64,000 nucleotides of DNA from Marinicauda algicola. Lineage in GTDB: Bacteria > Pseudomonadota > Alphaproteobacteria > Caulobacterales > Maricaulaceae. The stretch spans positions 3,039,501 through 3,103,500 of the forward strand of contig NZ_CP071057.1 of the NCBI RefSeq assembly GCF_017161425.1. Direction: 5' to 3'. Positions 39,662 to 48,304 of this stretch are shown here, in pieces. A program made the translations under genes and the position numbers. The notes below the pieces were generated by a model that saw nothing but the letters and a program-made list of their open reading frames with translations, searched no databases and was not told where the DNA came from. Position 1 is the first letter of the stretch, and each line of letters begins with the position of its first letter.

Positions 39662-39785
39662 CGATTGATTTTTTATGACAAAATACTCTCTAAGGCAGGA
39701 TATTCGTCCTTTTTCACGTCCCCGGCTGGAAATGTTCCGCGGATCGCTCAGATGTTCGACATAAGCGAAGGTTGCAGGGGGCGGC

Positions 39786-40670
39786 ATGCATTTCGAGAAC
39801 TTCGAGAAGCGCTTCGAAGTTGCAAGTGACTTTTCCGAGTGGGCGTCGACGCTGTCCGGCGTCCACGCGGAGACGGCGCCTCTCGACGAGGATTTTCGTC
39901 TTGTCTCACGCGGCATAATCCTGCGCGGAGGTCCGCTGGACGGGACGATCTCGCTTCGCCATGTCAGCATGACGGGAGCGATGATCGCGTTCGCGGGGTC
40001 AAGCCGGGTCGTGACCCTGCTCGCGGCCCACCGGGGTGCGGTGCCCGTTTGCGCGCGGGCTACCTGCGGCGCCGGCGAAATCCTCAATCACCAGGTCGGG
40101 CCTCAGGTTCTCGCCGTCCCGCCGCGCGCCGATTTTCTCAGCCTCAGCTTTCCCTACAAGCTGCTGCCAGCGGCGATTGCCCGCATCGGGCTGCCCGGGG
40201 CGCTGGACGGTCAGGTCGACAATCTCCTGTTCTGGATAGACAAGGTACGGCTGCTGCGCCTCACCGCCACCCTGTGGGGCGAGCTGGAGACCGCCCCCGA
40301 GGCGGAGATCGCGTCGCGGTCGCTCTTCAGCCAGACCTGCGACCGGATCACGGAAGCGCTGGCGGAAGACTTCCATGCGCATCTTCTGCGCGGACGTGCG
40401 GTGCGTGCCGACCCCCTGAGAAGCATCTTCGTTCGCTGCCACGCCCTTCTGGAGTCGATACCCTGCCGCGCGGTGCCCGTGCAGGAACTCTCAATGGCGG
40501 TCAACGCGTCCGAGCAACGCATCAACGAGGCCTTCGGCGAGACGGTCGGTGTCAATGCGAGGACATGGCACACGGTCCTGCGCCTGCTGAAGGCGCGCGG
40601 CGTCTTGCGAAGAGCCGAGGGCGATCGCGCCAAGGTCTTGTCTTATGAATTTCGCGGGTTCCCGGAGTAG
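39786..40670 (+). CDS. AraC-type regulator truncated by IS110 insertion
   Basis: This ORF of 294 codons has an N-terminal sensor domain and the first helix-turn-helix of an AraC/EutR-type domain (VQELSMAVNASEQRINEAFGETVG, then WHTVLRLLKARGVLRRAEGD). After about residue 284 the similarity stops and the last codons (LSYEFRGFPE) come from the inserted element. The missing second helix-turn-helix lies beyond the transposase at 41786-41911, in the expected order. The product therefore likely lacks DNA binding. ATG 39786 is preceded by GGGGG. Confidence 0.75.
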   Translation: MHFENFEKRFEVASDFSEWASTLSGVHAETAPLDEDFRLVSRGIILRGGPLDGTISLRHVSMTGAMIAFAGSSRVVTLLAAHRGAVPVCARATCGAGEILNHQVGPQVLAVPPRADFLSLSFPYKLLPAAIARIGLPGALDGQVDNLLFWIDKVRLLRLTATLWGELETAPEAEIASRSLFSQTCDRITEALAEDFHAHLLRGRAVRADPLRSIFVRCHALLESIPCRAVPVQELSMAVNASEQRINEAFGETVGVNARTWHTVLRLLKARGVLRRAEGDRAKVLSYEFRGFPE

Positions 40671-41777
40671 AAGGGAGCCACTGCCCGCCACGCCATTCAT
40701 GGCGGGCAGTGGCGGCGGTTGGATCGAGGAGGCCTGGGTCTTCAGGACCGTTTCGGAGTAGGATCGACCGCCGTCTTTCACCCTGGGCCTGAACGGATAC
40801 GCGTGTTTGCGTCACGCATGACAAGAATAGGACAAGGCGAAGATGACGGATCATAACATCGGCATCGATATTTCCAAATCCCACCTCGACGTGTTTCATC
40901 TGGAGGGGCAAGAGGCGCGTCGGTTCGAGAACGCCCCGCGCGGCTATCGGGCGCTTCGGAAATGGCTGGCTCAGCTGGCGGTGACCCGGGTCGTGTTCGA
41001 GCCGACGGGACCCTATCACCGCGCCTTCGAGAGGGCGTTCGCTGGCAAGCTCCCGCTGGTGAAGGTCAATCCCTTGCAGGCACGCCGCTTCGCGCAAGCC
41101 TGTGGGACCCGCGCCAAGACCGATGCAGTGGATGCACAAATCCTGGCACGGATGGGGGCTGCGCTCGGCCTGGAGCCCGACGCACCCGCTTCAGAAAAGC
41201 TGCATGATCTCCGTGACCTACAGATTGCGCGAACCGCCTTGACCAAGGAACGCACGCGCCTGCGCAATCGCGCCCATGTTCAGACCAACACGGTTCTCAA
41301 ACGCCAGACCAAAGCCCGCCTGGCCCTGGTCGAGCGGCAGATCGCCGAGCTGAACGACGAGATTGCGAAGCGCATCGCCGAGGATCGGTCAACTGCGCGC
41401 AAGCGCGACATCCTGTGTTCGATCCCGGGCCTCGGTCCGGTCGTCGCGGCGGCGATCCTCGCCTTCCTGCCGGAAATCGGCGCGCTGGGACGGAAACAGG
41501 CTGGTAGCCTGGCCGGGCTGGTCCCTCACTGCAGGGAATCCGGCCAATGGAAGGGAAAATCCTTCATCGGCGGCGGACGCAAACCGTTACGGGACGCGCT
41601 TTACATGCCGGCCCTGGTCGCCATGCGCTTCAACCCCGACCTGAAGGCAAAATACACCGCGCTTCGCAAAGCCGGAAAACCCGCCAAGGTCGCCCTCGTC
41701 GCACTCATGCGCAAGCTCATCGAAACCGCAAATGCGCTGATCAAAGCCGATCGCGTATGGGTCGAAAGTCGCGCTTG
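40637..41777 (+). mobile_element. IS110-family insertion element (ends approximate)
   Basis: The element contains one transposase gene with about 200 bases of 5' non-coding sequence and almost no 3' non-coding sequence. It splits an AraC-type gene, which bounds the ends to about 40612-40670 and 41770-41785. A CTTG tetranucleotide occurs at both junction zones (40637-40640 and 41774-41777) and is used here as provisional limits; joining there leaves the host gene out of frame, so the true core may differ. No terminal inverted repeats are seen, as expected for this family. Confidence 0.75.
40660..40842 (+). ncRNA. Candidate IS110 bridge RNA
   Basis: The 5' non-coding end of the element folds well. 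A perfect 14-bp hairpin has arms 40677-40690 and 40700-40713. A second stem, 40714-40721 with 40765-40772, encloses a 43-base region with its own short stem (GGTC 40737-40740 and GACC 40746-40749). IS621 and relatives express a bridge RNA from this position, with loops that pair with target and donor DNA. The end points are guesses, and the assignment rests on location and fold. Confidence 0.5.
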
Positions 41778-41784
41778 CACATGA
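40843..41784 (+). CDS. IS110-family transposase
   Basis: This 313-residue recombinase has the N-terminal RuvC-like DEDD domain: D9 in GIDIS, E53 in VVFEPTG, D94 and D97 in KTDAVDAQI. A helical linker follows (LTKERTRLRNRAHVQTNTVL), then the C-terminal transposase domain from about residue 190 (ILCSIPGLGPVVAAAILAFL, AGLVPHCRESGQWKGKSFIGG, LRDALYMPALVA). IS110 enzymes move without terminal repeats and are guided by a bridge RNA. The ORF is intact, so the element may be active. The last residues (ESRACT) may partly read the host junction. Confidence 0.92.
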   Translation: MTDHNIGIDISKSHLDVFHLEGQEARRFENAPRGYRALRKWLAQLAVTRVVFEPTGPYHRAFERAFAGKLPLVKVNPLQARRFAQACGTRAKTDAVDAQILARMGAALGLEPDAPASEKLHDLRDLQIARTALTKERTRLRNRAHVQTNTVLKRQTKARLALVERQIAELNDEIAKRIAEDRSTARKRDILCSIPGLGPVVAAAILAFLPEIGALGRKQAGSLAGLVPHCRESGQWKGKSFIGGGRKPLRDALYMPALVAMRFNPDLKAKYTALRKAGKPAKVALVALMRKLIETANALIKADRVWVESRACT

Positions 41785-41785
41785 C

Positions 41786-41911
41786 GGATACTCCGAGGTC
41801 GCGCACAAGTTCGGGTTCACCCATCTGGGCCGGTTCTCAACCGCCTATCAGAAATTCTTCCGGGAATATCCCTCCGCGACCCTGAAGACGCCCGTGCCGG
41901 CGTTCGACTGA
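41786..41911 (+). pseudogene. 3' end of the interrupted AraC-type gene
   Basis: The frame reads GYSEVAHKFGFTHLGRF then STAYQKFFREYPSATL and ends at TGA 41911. This is the second helix-turn-helix and end of an AraC/EutR-type domain (compare VTDVALRHGFWHLGRFS in family members). It has no start of its own and follows the transposase stop directly. It complements the truncated gene at 39786. Confidence 0.8.
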
Positions 41912-41941
41912 CGGGGAGGAAGGCTGAAGATGCGGCGATGA

Positions 41942-42382
41942 ATGGCGTTTAGCGACTGGACCCTGATAGCCCCGAACTGCCTCAAGCTCCGCCTTGGTCC
42001 GCTCGACCAGGTCCGGGACCAGATCAACGCATTCCTGCTCCTGCCCTCGCTCGCCCGCGAGAACGCCCTGGCCGCTGCCCTTGTCGATATCCGCGACTGC
42101 GAACCCCATCCGATCCAGAGGGCGCCGGAGGTGGCCGTCTTCCATATCGCCCATGAGCTGCGCGATTCGTCGCTTCACTTCCTGGCCATAGCCGACGAGG
42201 GTTATCGCAAGGCGTGGTGGCGCTACATGATCCCGAGCCTGCAAGCCCTCGGCATGCGGGCGAAGCTGTTCGGCTCGGTCCGCCGCGCCGAGCGCTGGGT
42301 CTGCCACCGCGGCCTGATCGTGCGCGAGCCGGTCAGACACTTCGTCGAGCTGCCGGAGGCCGCTTCGGAGGGTTCCTCCTGA
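41942..42382 (+). CDS. Hypothetical protein, possible STAS/SpoIIAA-like fold
   Basis: I do not recognise this 146-residue protein. It has the outline WTLIAPNCLKLRLGPL, AAALVDIRDCEP, VAVFHIAHELRDSSLHFLAIA and IPSLQALGMRAKLFGSVRRAERWV, an alternating strand/helix order that resembles the protein encoded at 37043-37570. It is convergent with tdk, 29 bases away. The remnant of tdk lies similarly close to the other gene, so the two loci may share ancestry. Confidence 0.5.
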   Translation: MAFSDWTLIAPNCLKLRLGPLDQVRDQINAFLLLPSLARENALAAALVDIRDCEPHPIQRAPEVAVFHIAHELRDSSLHFLAIADEGYRKAWWRYMIPSLQALGMRAKLFGSVRRAERWVCHRGLIVREPVRHFVELPEAASEGSS

Positions 42383-42411
42383 CGCGCCCCATGGCTCAGG
42401 AGTGTTGCCTG

Positions 42412-43059
42412 TCAGACCGCGACCGGCTTGTCCGACGAGGCGGCCCCGCTGCCGGCCCGAAGCTGGAGTTCCGGGCCTTCCTCCTCGAGCGCCTCGTGGA
42501 AGTGCTTGCGGCAGAGCGGGACATAGGCGGACTTCTCGACGCCGATCTGCGCGCCCTCGCGCACCGTCTCGCCGGTCTCGCTGCGGCGCAGATTCATCGT
42601 CGCCTTTCGCCCGCAATGGCAGATCGTGCGCACCTCGCGCAGGTCATCGGCGAGCGCCATGAGCTCGGCGGCCCCCTCGAAGAGCGCGCCCTTGAAGTCG
42701 GTCCGCAGCCCGTAGCACAGCACCGGGATGCCGAGATCGTCCGCGACGCGGGCGAGCTGTCGCACCTGCTCGCGCGTCAGGAACTGGGCCTCGTCGACGA
42801 ACACTGCGCCGAGCGGTCCGCGCGCAAGGCGCGCCTGAACCGCGGCGAACAGGTCGAGCCCGGCCCGGAACAGGCGGGCGGGCGCGAAAAGCCCGATGCG
42901 CGAGCGGATCTCGCCGGTATCCGCTCCCGCGGCCGCGTGGTGGGAGGAGGTCCACAGCATCACCGCCATGCCGCGCTCGCCATAATTGTGAGCGGCCTGC
43001 AGGAGGATGGCCGACTTTCCCGCGTTCATCGCGCTGTATGTGAAGTAGAGCTTGGACAC
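42412..43059 (-). CDS. tdk: Thymidine kinase
   Basis: This type II thymidine kinase phosphorylates thymidine to dTMP in the salvage pathway. The N-terminus from GTG 43059 reads VSKLYFTYSAMNAGKSAIL, with the P-loop AMNAGKS. The DEAQ Walker B is VFVDEAQFLT, and zinc ligands are in ICHCGRKA and LCRKHF. About 215 residues. ATG 43095 would add 12 residues not seen in the family, so the GTG start is preferred, though its SD is weak. A degenerate copy of its 3' part lies at 36.9 kb. Confidence 0.9.
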   Translation of the reverse strand: MSKLYFTYSAMNAGKSAILLQAAHNYGERGMAVMLWTSSHHAAAGADTGEIRSRIGLFAPARLFRAGLDLFAAVQARLARGPLGAVFVDEAQFLTREQVRQLARVADDLGIPVLCYGLRTDFKGALFEGAAELMALADDLREVRTICHCGRKATMNLRRSETGETVREGAQIGVEKSAYVPLCRKHFHEALEEEGPELQLRAGSGAASSDKPVAV

Positions 43060-43130
43060 GCCAGTCCGATTAGCGCGATTCCCCGGGGAAGGCATCGCCG
43101 GCGGCGTGTCGCCGCGCCGCCGGCAGACCC

Positions 43131-44921
43131 TTACTCGGCCGCGATCGCGGCCAGGCGGGCATAGAGCCCGTCATCGCGGGCCGCGAGTTCGCGGTGCGTC
43201 CCCTGCTCGACGATGCGGCCGGCCTCGAAGACGAGGATGCGGTCGGCCTCGCGGATGGTGGACAGCCGGTGCGCGATGACGATCGCGGTCTTGCCGGCCA
43301 TCACGTCGGCCATCGCTTCCTGGACCAGGCGCTCGGTCTCGTTGTCCAGGCTCGAGGTCGCCTCGTCGAAGATCAGGATCGGCGCATCGGCGAGCACCGC
43401 GCGCGCGATCGCCACGCGCTGGCGCTCCCCGCCGGACAGCTTCACCCCGCGCTCGCCCACCAGCGTGTCGTAGCCGGACGGCAGGGCGGTGATGAAGTCG
43501 TGCGCGCGCGCCCGCTTCGCCGCCGCGACGATCTCCGTCATGGAGGCGCCGGGCCTGGCGTAGGCGATGTTCTCCGCGATCGAGCGGTGGAACAGGGCCG
43601 GGTCCTGGGGCACGAGCGCGATCGCGCGGCGCAGGCTCGCCTGGCGAACCGCGCGCACGTCCTGCCCGTCGATGCGGATCGCGCCGGCATCGACGTCGTA
43701 GAGACGCTGGACGAGCTTGACGAAGGTCGACTTGCCCGAGCCCGTGGGTCCGACGAGCGCGACCTGCTCGCCCGGGGCGATCCGGAGCGAGAAGTCGGCA
43801 TAGAGCGGCTCGTCCTGGCCGGCATAGGTGAAGCGCACCCGGTCGAACACGATCTCGCCTTCGCCTGGAACGAAGTCCGGCGCGCCCGGGCGATCCCTGA
43901 TCTGCTCCTCCATCTTCGCATAGGCGGCGATGTCGGCGATCTCGTCGAGCCCGCGCTGGACGTTCTGCACCTCCTCGCCGAAGCGGCGCATGTAGCCGGC
44001 CATCATCAGGAAGGCCGTGATGGCGAACACCACGGCGCCGGGGCTCGCCTCGCCGCGCTGCCAGAGCATCACGAGAAGCCCGGTCAGCCCGGCCTGCAGG
44101 GCCAGCACGCAGGCCATCTGGACGAGCCAGGTATTGGCGAAGCGGAGCCAGGTCTTCTTCACCTCGCCGCGCCAGCGCCAGGCGAGGGCGTGGAAGCGCG
44201 CGTCCTCGCGGGCCTCCGCGCCGAAGCTCTTGACCGTCGCGATGCCGCCGACCGCATCGGCCACGGCCCCGCCGAGCTCGGAGTCGAGCGCGTTCGATCG
44301 CAGGTTCTGCGGCCGGATATAGCGCGTCGACAGGACGACGGAGAGCCCGATGAAGAGCGCGATGACGCTGAGCGCGTAGATGCCCACCAGCGGCCAGGCG
44401 AACAGCATGTAGATGCCGAGCCCGGTCATCACCGTGATCGAGGGGATGAGGCCGAACCAGAGCGTCGCCGTGACCTGATCGTAGGCCCACATGCCGCGCG
44501 TGATCTTGCGCACCACCGAGCCGGCGAACGTGTTGGCGTGCCAGTCGAGCGCGAAGCGCTGGACGCGGGAGAAGGCCTCGGTGGTCATGTCGGCCATGTT
44601 GGCGCTGGAGAAGCGGATCTCGTGGCGCACGGCGGCCTGGCGCGCCGCGTTCACGGCGAAGGCGAGACCGACGAACAGCGCGAAGGCGATCCAGTGCCGG
44701 CCGCCGCCATCGTCCGGGCCGGCCGAGAGGGAATCGATCAGCAGGCCGGCGGCCACCGGCACGAAGATGTCGGTGATCGTCGCGACCGCGGTGAAGCCGA
44801 CGAGCGCGGCGAACAGCCACGGCCGGCGGCGCCACTGGCGGAAGAGGAAGGCGAGGACTTCGAGCGTGGAAAGTTCACGCTCGCGCGCGTCTTCGCGCGG
44901 GATGTCGCTGGAAAGGCTCAT
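43131..44921 (-). CDS. ABC exporter, fused permease and ATPase (MsbA-like)
   Basis: This half-size transporter of 596 residues has six membrane segments in the first 330 residues and an ATPase with Walker A GPTGSGKST, the signature KLSGGERQRVAIARAVL and Walker B ILIFDEATSSLD with the H-loop VIAHRLSTI. It belongs to the MsbA/HlyB-type exporters. The substrate (lipid, peptide or drug) cannot be read off. No membrane fusion protein or outer-membrane partner is adjacent. Confidence 0.9.
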   Translation of the reverse strand: MSLSSDIPREDARERELSTLEVLAFLFRQWRRRPWLFAALVGFTAVATITDIFVPVAAGLLIDSLSAGPDDGGGRHWIAFALFVGLAFAVNAARQAAVRHEIRFSSANMADMTTEAFSRVQRFALDWHANTFAGSVVRKITRGMWAYDQVTATLWFGLIPSITVMTGLGIYMLFAWPLVGIYALSVIALFIGLSVVLSTRYIRPQNLRSNALDSELGGAVADAVGGIATVKSFGAEAREDARFHALAWRWRGEVKKTWLRFANTWLVQMACVLALQAGLTGLLVMLWQRGEASPGAVVFAITAFLMMAGYMRRFGEEVQNVQRGLDEIADIAAYAKMEEQIRDRPGAPDFVPGEGEIVFDRVRFTYAGQDEPLYADFSLRIAPGEQVALVGPTGSGKSTFVKLVQRLYDVDAGAIRIDGQDVRAVRQASLRRAIALVPQDPALFHRSIAENIAYARPGASMTEIVAAAKRARAHDFITALPSGYDTLVGERGVKLSGGERQRVAIARAVLADAPILIFDEATSSLDNETERLVQEAMADVMAGKTAIVIAHRLSTIREADRILVFEAGRIVEQGTHRELAARDDGLYARLAAIAAE

Positions 44922-45164
44922 GACGGGACCTGGTCGGCAGATCGGGCGCGAGTGGGCGCCGGAAGGAACTGAACGGGGCGGGCGGGAAACGGCGCGGAGG
45001 CCTTGCCGGCGGCGCGCGCAATCGCGCGGCGGGAGGGCAGGGGCGGGCGCCTTACCGTTTCAGCGCCTCGGCTTCAGTTCGCAAGATCGCATGGGTCCGT
45101 CAGGCTCCTGTGCTCGCGCCGGGTCTTCCCGGCGCAGGGGTCGGCGTGAATACGCCCATAACCG

Positions 45165-45183
45165 GCCCGGGGAAACCCCGGGC
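45165..45183 (-). terminator. GC-rich hairpin after nhaC-like gene
   Basis: The arms GCCCGGGG (45165-45172) and CCCCGGGC (45176-45183) close an AAA loop, about 24 bases beyond the antiporter stop on the minus strand. No T-run. The rest of 44922-45206 shows no gene. Confidence 0.35.
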
Positions 45184-45206
45184 GTGGCGCGAATCGCACG
45201 CTTTCG

Positions 45207-46685
45207 TTAACCCTGTTGCGCGGAAGCCTCACCCGGGCGGGCCATCGCGCGGCGCGCCACCTGGAAGCCGATTCCGGCGAAGATGAAGGAGATCACCGGG
45301 CTCGCCAGGTTGAAGAACGCGTAAGGGGCGTAGGCGAAGGTGGCCACGCCCAGCGTCGCGGCCATGTAGGCCCCGCACGTGTTCCAGGGCACGAGCGGAC
45401 TCGTCACGGTCCCGAAATCCTCCAGCACGCGCGACAGCGACTTGGTCTCGAGCCCGGCCTCCTCGAAGCTCTTGCGGTACATCTGGCTCGGCGCGGCGAT
45501 GGCGAGGAACTGGTCGGGCGTGACGATATTGGCCAGCAGCGCCGTCAGCCCGGCGCGCTGCATCAGCCCGCCGCCGGTCTTCACCCCGGCGATCATCAGC
45601 CGCACGATGACGTCCAGCGAGCCGGACTTCTCCATCATCCCGCCGAAGAACATGGCCGAGAGGATGAGCCAGATCGTGGTCAGGAAGCTCTCCATCCCGC
45701 CGCGCGAGAGCAGGGAATCCAGCTGCTCCACGCCGGTCTGCGACACGAAGCCGTTGGCCGCCGCGCTCGCGAGGGCGGCGAGGCCCGCGCCGAACCCGTC
45801 CGCGGTCAGGGCGGGCTGGAAGAGCAGGCCGAACACACCGCCCACGAGCCCGCCGATGATCAGCGCGGCGAAGGCGGAGACGCGAAACGCGGCCAGGGCG
45901 AGCGTGATCGCGAGCGGCAGCAGCAGCAGCGGGGAGACCGAGAAGCTCTCGTCGAGCGCGCCGGAGACCTGCGTGATCCGCGTCACCTCGACCTCGGCGC
46001 TGACCCCGAAGGAAAGGATGGCAAACCCGATCAGCGCCACGGCGAAGGCCGGCAGCGTCGTCCAGAGCAGGAAGCGGATATGGGCGAAGAGCTCGGTCCC
46101 GGTCAGGCCCGCGGCGAGATTGGTGGTGTCCGACAGGGGCGAGAGCTTGTCGCCGAAATAGGCCCCCGAGATCACCGCCCCGGCCACGATCCCGGCGGGC
46201 AGCCCGGCGATCTGGGCGGCCGAGACCAGGGCGAGGCCGATCGTGCCGGCGGTGGTCCAGGAGGACCCGATGGAGATCGAGACCAGGGCGCACAGGATGA
46301 GCGTCGCGAGATAGAACAAGGCCGGGCTGATGAGCTGCAGGCTGTAATAGATCAGGGCCGGGATCACCCCGGCCGCGATCCACAGCCCGATCAGCAGGCC
46401 GATGGCGAGCAGGATGAACACGATCGGCATCGCCCGGGCGACCACCTCGTAGGTCTTCTCCTCGAGCTCCTTCCAGCCATGGCCGCGCCAAAGCCCGATC
46501 ACCCCGGCCGCAAGCCCCGCCATCAGCAGGGCGAGCTGCGCCGGCCCGCCCGTCGTGGCGTCGCCGAACGTGGCGATCGAGCCGATCAGGAACAGCGCCA
46601 GCAGCACCAGCGGGGCGAGGGACAACAGGACGCCCGCAGGGCGCGGGGCGGGCTTGTCATCGGGGCTCTGGCCGGTCTCGGTCAT
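45207..46685 (-). CDS. NhaC family Na+/H+ antiporter
   Basis: This 492-residue integral membrane protein has about 11-12 hydrophobic segments. Family signs are SISIGSSWTTAGTIGLALVS, GAVISGAYFGDKLSPLSDTTNLA and LVPWNTCGAYMAATLGV, the NhaC hallmarks. It exchanges sodium for protons and helps in alkaline or saline conditions, consistent with a marine habitat. The ATG at 46685 begins MTETGQSPD; the frame continues upstream, but an RBS-like pattern is better near 46685. No partner gene is adjacent. Confidence 0.9.
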   Translation of the reverse strand: MTETGQSPDDKPAPRPAGVLLSLAPLVLLALFLIGSIATFGDATTGGPAQLALLMAGLAAGVIGLWRGHGWKELEEKTYEVVARAMPIVFILLAIGLLIGLWIAAGVIPALIYYSLQLISPALFYLATLILCALVSISIGSSWTTAGTIGLALVSAAQIAGLPAGIVAGAVISGAYFGDKLSPLSDTTNLAAGLTGTELFAHIRFLLWTTLPAFAVALIGFAILSFGVSAEVEVTRITQVSGALDESFSVSPLLLLPLAITLALAAFRVSAFAALIIGGLVGGVFGLLFQPALTADGFGAGLAALASAAANGFVSQTGVEQLDSLLSRGGMESFLTTIWLILSAMFFGGMMEKSGSLDVIVRLMIAGVKTGGGLMQRAGLTALLANIVTPDQFLAIAAPSQMYRKSFEEAGLETKSLSRVLEDFGTVTSPLVPWNTCGAYMAATLGVATFAYAPYAFFNLASPVISFIFAGIGFQVARRAMARPGEASAQQG

Positions 46686-46768
46686 GGCAATGCGTCTCTC
46701 GTGGCGGGTGAAGGGCCGGCGCACGCTAATGGGCGTACGCGGCCAGGTAAATGTTCATGGGAGGGGCG

Positions 46769-48226
46769 CTACTCCGCCCCGCTCGTCCCCGCCTCCACCA
46801 TCACCGTGCGGAAATAGTCCGCCATGACGGGCAGGTTGGAGATCTTCATCCGCTCGTCGGTGCCGTGGATGCGCGACAGATCCTCCATCTCGATGCGGGC
46901 CGGGGAGTAGCGGTAGATATTGTCGGCGACGCCCGCGAAGAAGCGCGAGTCCGTGCCCGCCACCAGAAGGCTCGGCGCGACCGGCGTGCCTTCGGGCGCG
47001 AAGGCGGCCGCCGCGCCCGCGACGATCTCCCAGGCCCGCCCCTCCATCGCCGCGACCGGCGGAGCCTCGCTGCCCGGCGCATGGGGCTTGATCGTGACGC
47101 CGTCGAGCCCGGCGACCGCCTCGCGCAGATGGGCGAGCGCGTCCTCGGTGCTGGTCCTGGGATGAAGGCGCAGATTGATCAGCGCCGTGGCGTGCTGGGG
47201 CAGCACGTTCTCCACGATCCCGCCCTCGATGACGGTGGGCGCGATCGTGGTGCCGAGCATGGCGCGCGGGGCGTCCTCGTCCTTCATCGCATCCACGATC
47301 AGCGCGCCGAACAGGCCGGGATTGGAGGCCGCGAACCCCTGCAGGCCCTCCATGTCGGGGGCGAGGGCGACGAGCATCTCGTCGACCGGGCCGCCCTCGA
47401 GGCTCATCTCGAAGGGATGGTCCTCGATGGCCGTGATGGCGCGCGCGAGCAGGCCGACCGCCGTGCGCTGCGGCGGGCTGGAGGAATGACCGCCGCGGGC
47501 GCGCGCGGTCACCTCCACCGTGAGATAGCCCTTCTCCCCCACTGCGATGAGCGCGGTCGGCCGGCCCGTCAGCGGCATGTCGAGCACCAGCGAACCGCCC
47601 TCGTCGAGCACGAACCAGGCACGCCGGCCGCGCTCCTCCAGCCAGCTCGCCATCAGGCCCGCGCCGATGCCGGCGACCTCCTCGTCCGCGCCGAGCCCGA
47701 TATGGATCGTGCGCTGCGGCGCGAAGCCGTCCTCGAGCAGGCTCTCCATGGCGGCCAGCAGCGTGACGAGATGGCCCTTCATGTCGATCGCGCCGCGGCC
47801 CCAGACATAGCCGTCCGCGATGACCCCGTCGAAGGCGGGATAGGTCCAGCCGCCTTCCGTGCCCGGCTCGACCGGGACCACGTCCTGATGGGCGATCAGC
47901 ACGGCCGGGTCGAGCGAGGCGTCGGAGCCTTCGAGCGTGAACCAGAGCGTGCCGTGGCCGAGATCGGTGACGTCCAGCTGTTCGAAGACGCGCGGATATT
48001 CGCGCGCGAGGAAGGCCTGGAATTGCGCGAAGACTTCTGCGTTGTGTCCGGGCTCGCCGGCCTTCGCGATGGTGGGGTAGGCGATCGCCTCGGCGAGCTG
48101 GCGCGCGAGGGTCTCCTCGCTCAGTCCGGCCCGGTCGGGCGCGACCGGCTCGGGCTGCTCGAATGACGATCCGCCGCAGGCGGCCAGGACCAGACAGGCA
48201 ACGAGGCTCGCGGCGACGCGTTTCAT
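46769..48226 (-). CDS. M20 family metallopeptidase lipoprotein
   Basis: This 485-residue lipoprotein has a lipobox LAAC (about Cys17). The M20 domain has the first zinc His in VLIAHQDVVPV, the bridging Asp in GRGAIDMKGH, the catalytic Glu pair in LGADEEVAG, a further ligand near SRFFAGVADN and the last His in LSRIHGTDERM. A dimerisation domain sits in between. It resembles carboxypeptidase S or acyl-peptide deacylases. An envelope carboxypeptidase role is inferred. Confidence 0.88.
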   Translation of the reverse strand: MKRVAASLVACLVLAACGGSSFEQPEPVAPDRAGLSEETLARQLAEAIAYPTIAKAGEPGHNAEVFAQFQAFLAREYPRVFEQLDVTDLGHGTLWFTLEGSDASLDPAVLIAHQDVVPVEPGTEGGWTYPAFDGVIADGYVWGRGAIDMKGHLVTLLAAMESLLEDGFAPQRTIHIGLGADEEVAGIGAGLMASWLEERGRRAWFVLDEGGSLVLDMPLTGRPTALIAVGEKGYLTVEVTARARGGHSSSPPQRTAVGLLARAITAIEDHPFEMSLEGGPVDEMLVALAPDMEGLQGFAASNPGLFGALIVDAMKDEDAPRAMLGTTIAPTVIEGGIVENVLPQHATALINLRLHPRTSTEDALAHLREAVAGLDGVTIKPHAPGSEAPPVAAMEGRAWEIVAGAAAAFAPEGTPVAPSLLVAGTDSRFFAGVADNIYRYSPARIEMEDLSRIHGTDERMKISNLPVMADYFRTVMVEAGTSGAE

Positions 48227-48304
48227 GGATTCCAATTCCTCCCCCCGGGGCGCTATGAAGGCGCCCTCAATCCTTCGTTTCGCGAACAAGAGTGGCACAC
48301 CGAC

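Larger units (their letters stand above)
39476..39785. other. 310-base divergent intergenic region, low GC
   Basis: This stretch separates the minus-strand chemoreceptor from the plus-strand AraC-type gene. It is visibly more AT-rich than its surroundings, including the run TTGATTTTTTATGACAAAA at about 39665-39683. It holds two 18-base palindromes (separate entries). No ORF of note. Confidence 0.6.

Noticed and set aside
41748-41755. CGATCGCG shared with 40622-40629 as IS110 boundary repeat
   Set aside because: The right copy lies inside the transposase C-terminal coding part, and joining there does not restore the host frame; probably chance in GC-rich DNA.
48227-48304. Possible TPP riboswitch before thiD
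   Set aside because: The leader is only 78 bases and lacks the conserved THI-box features.
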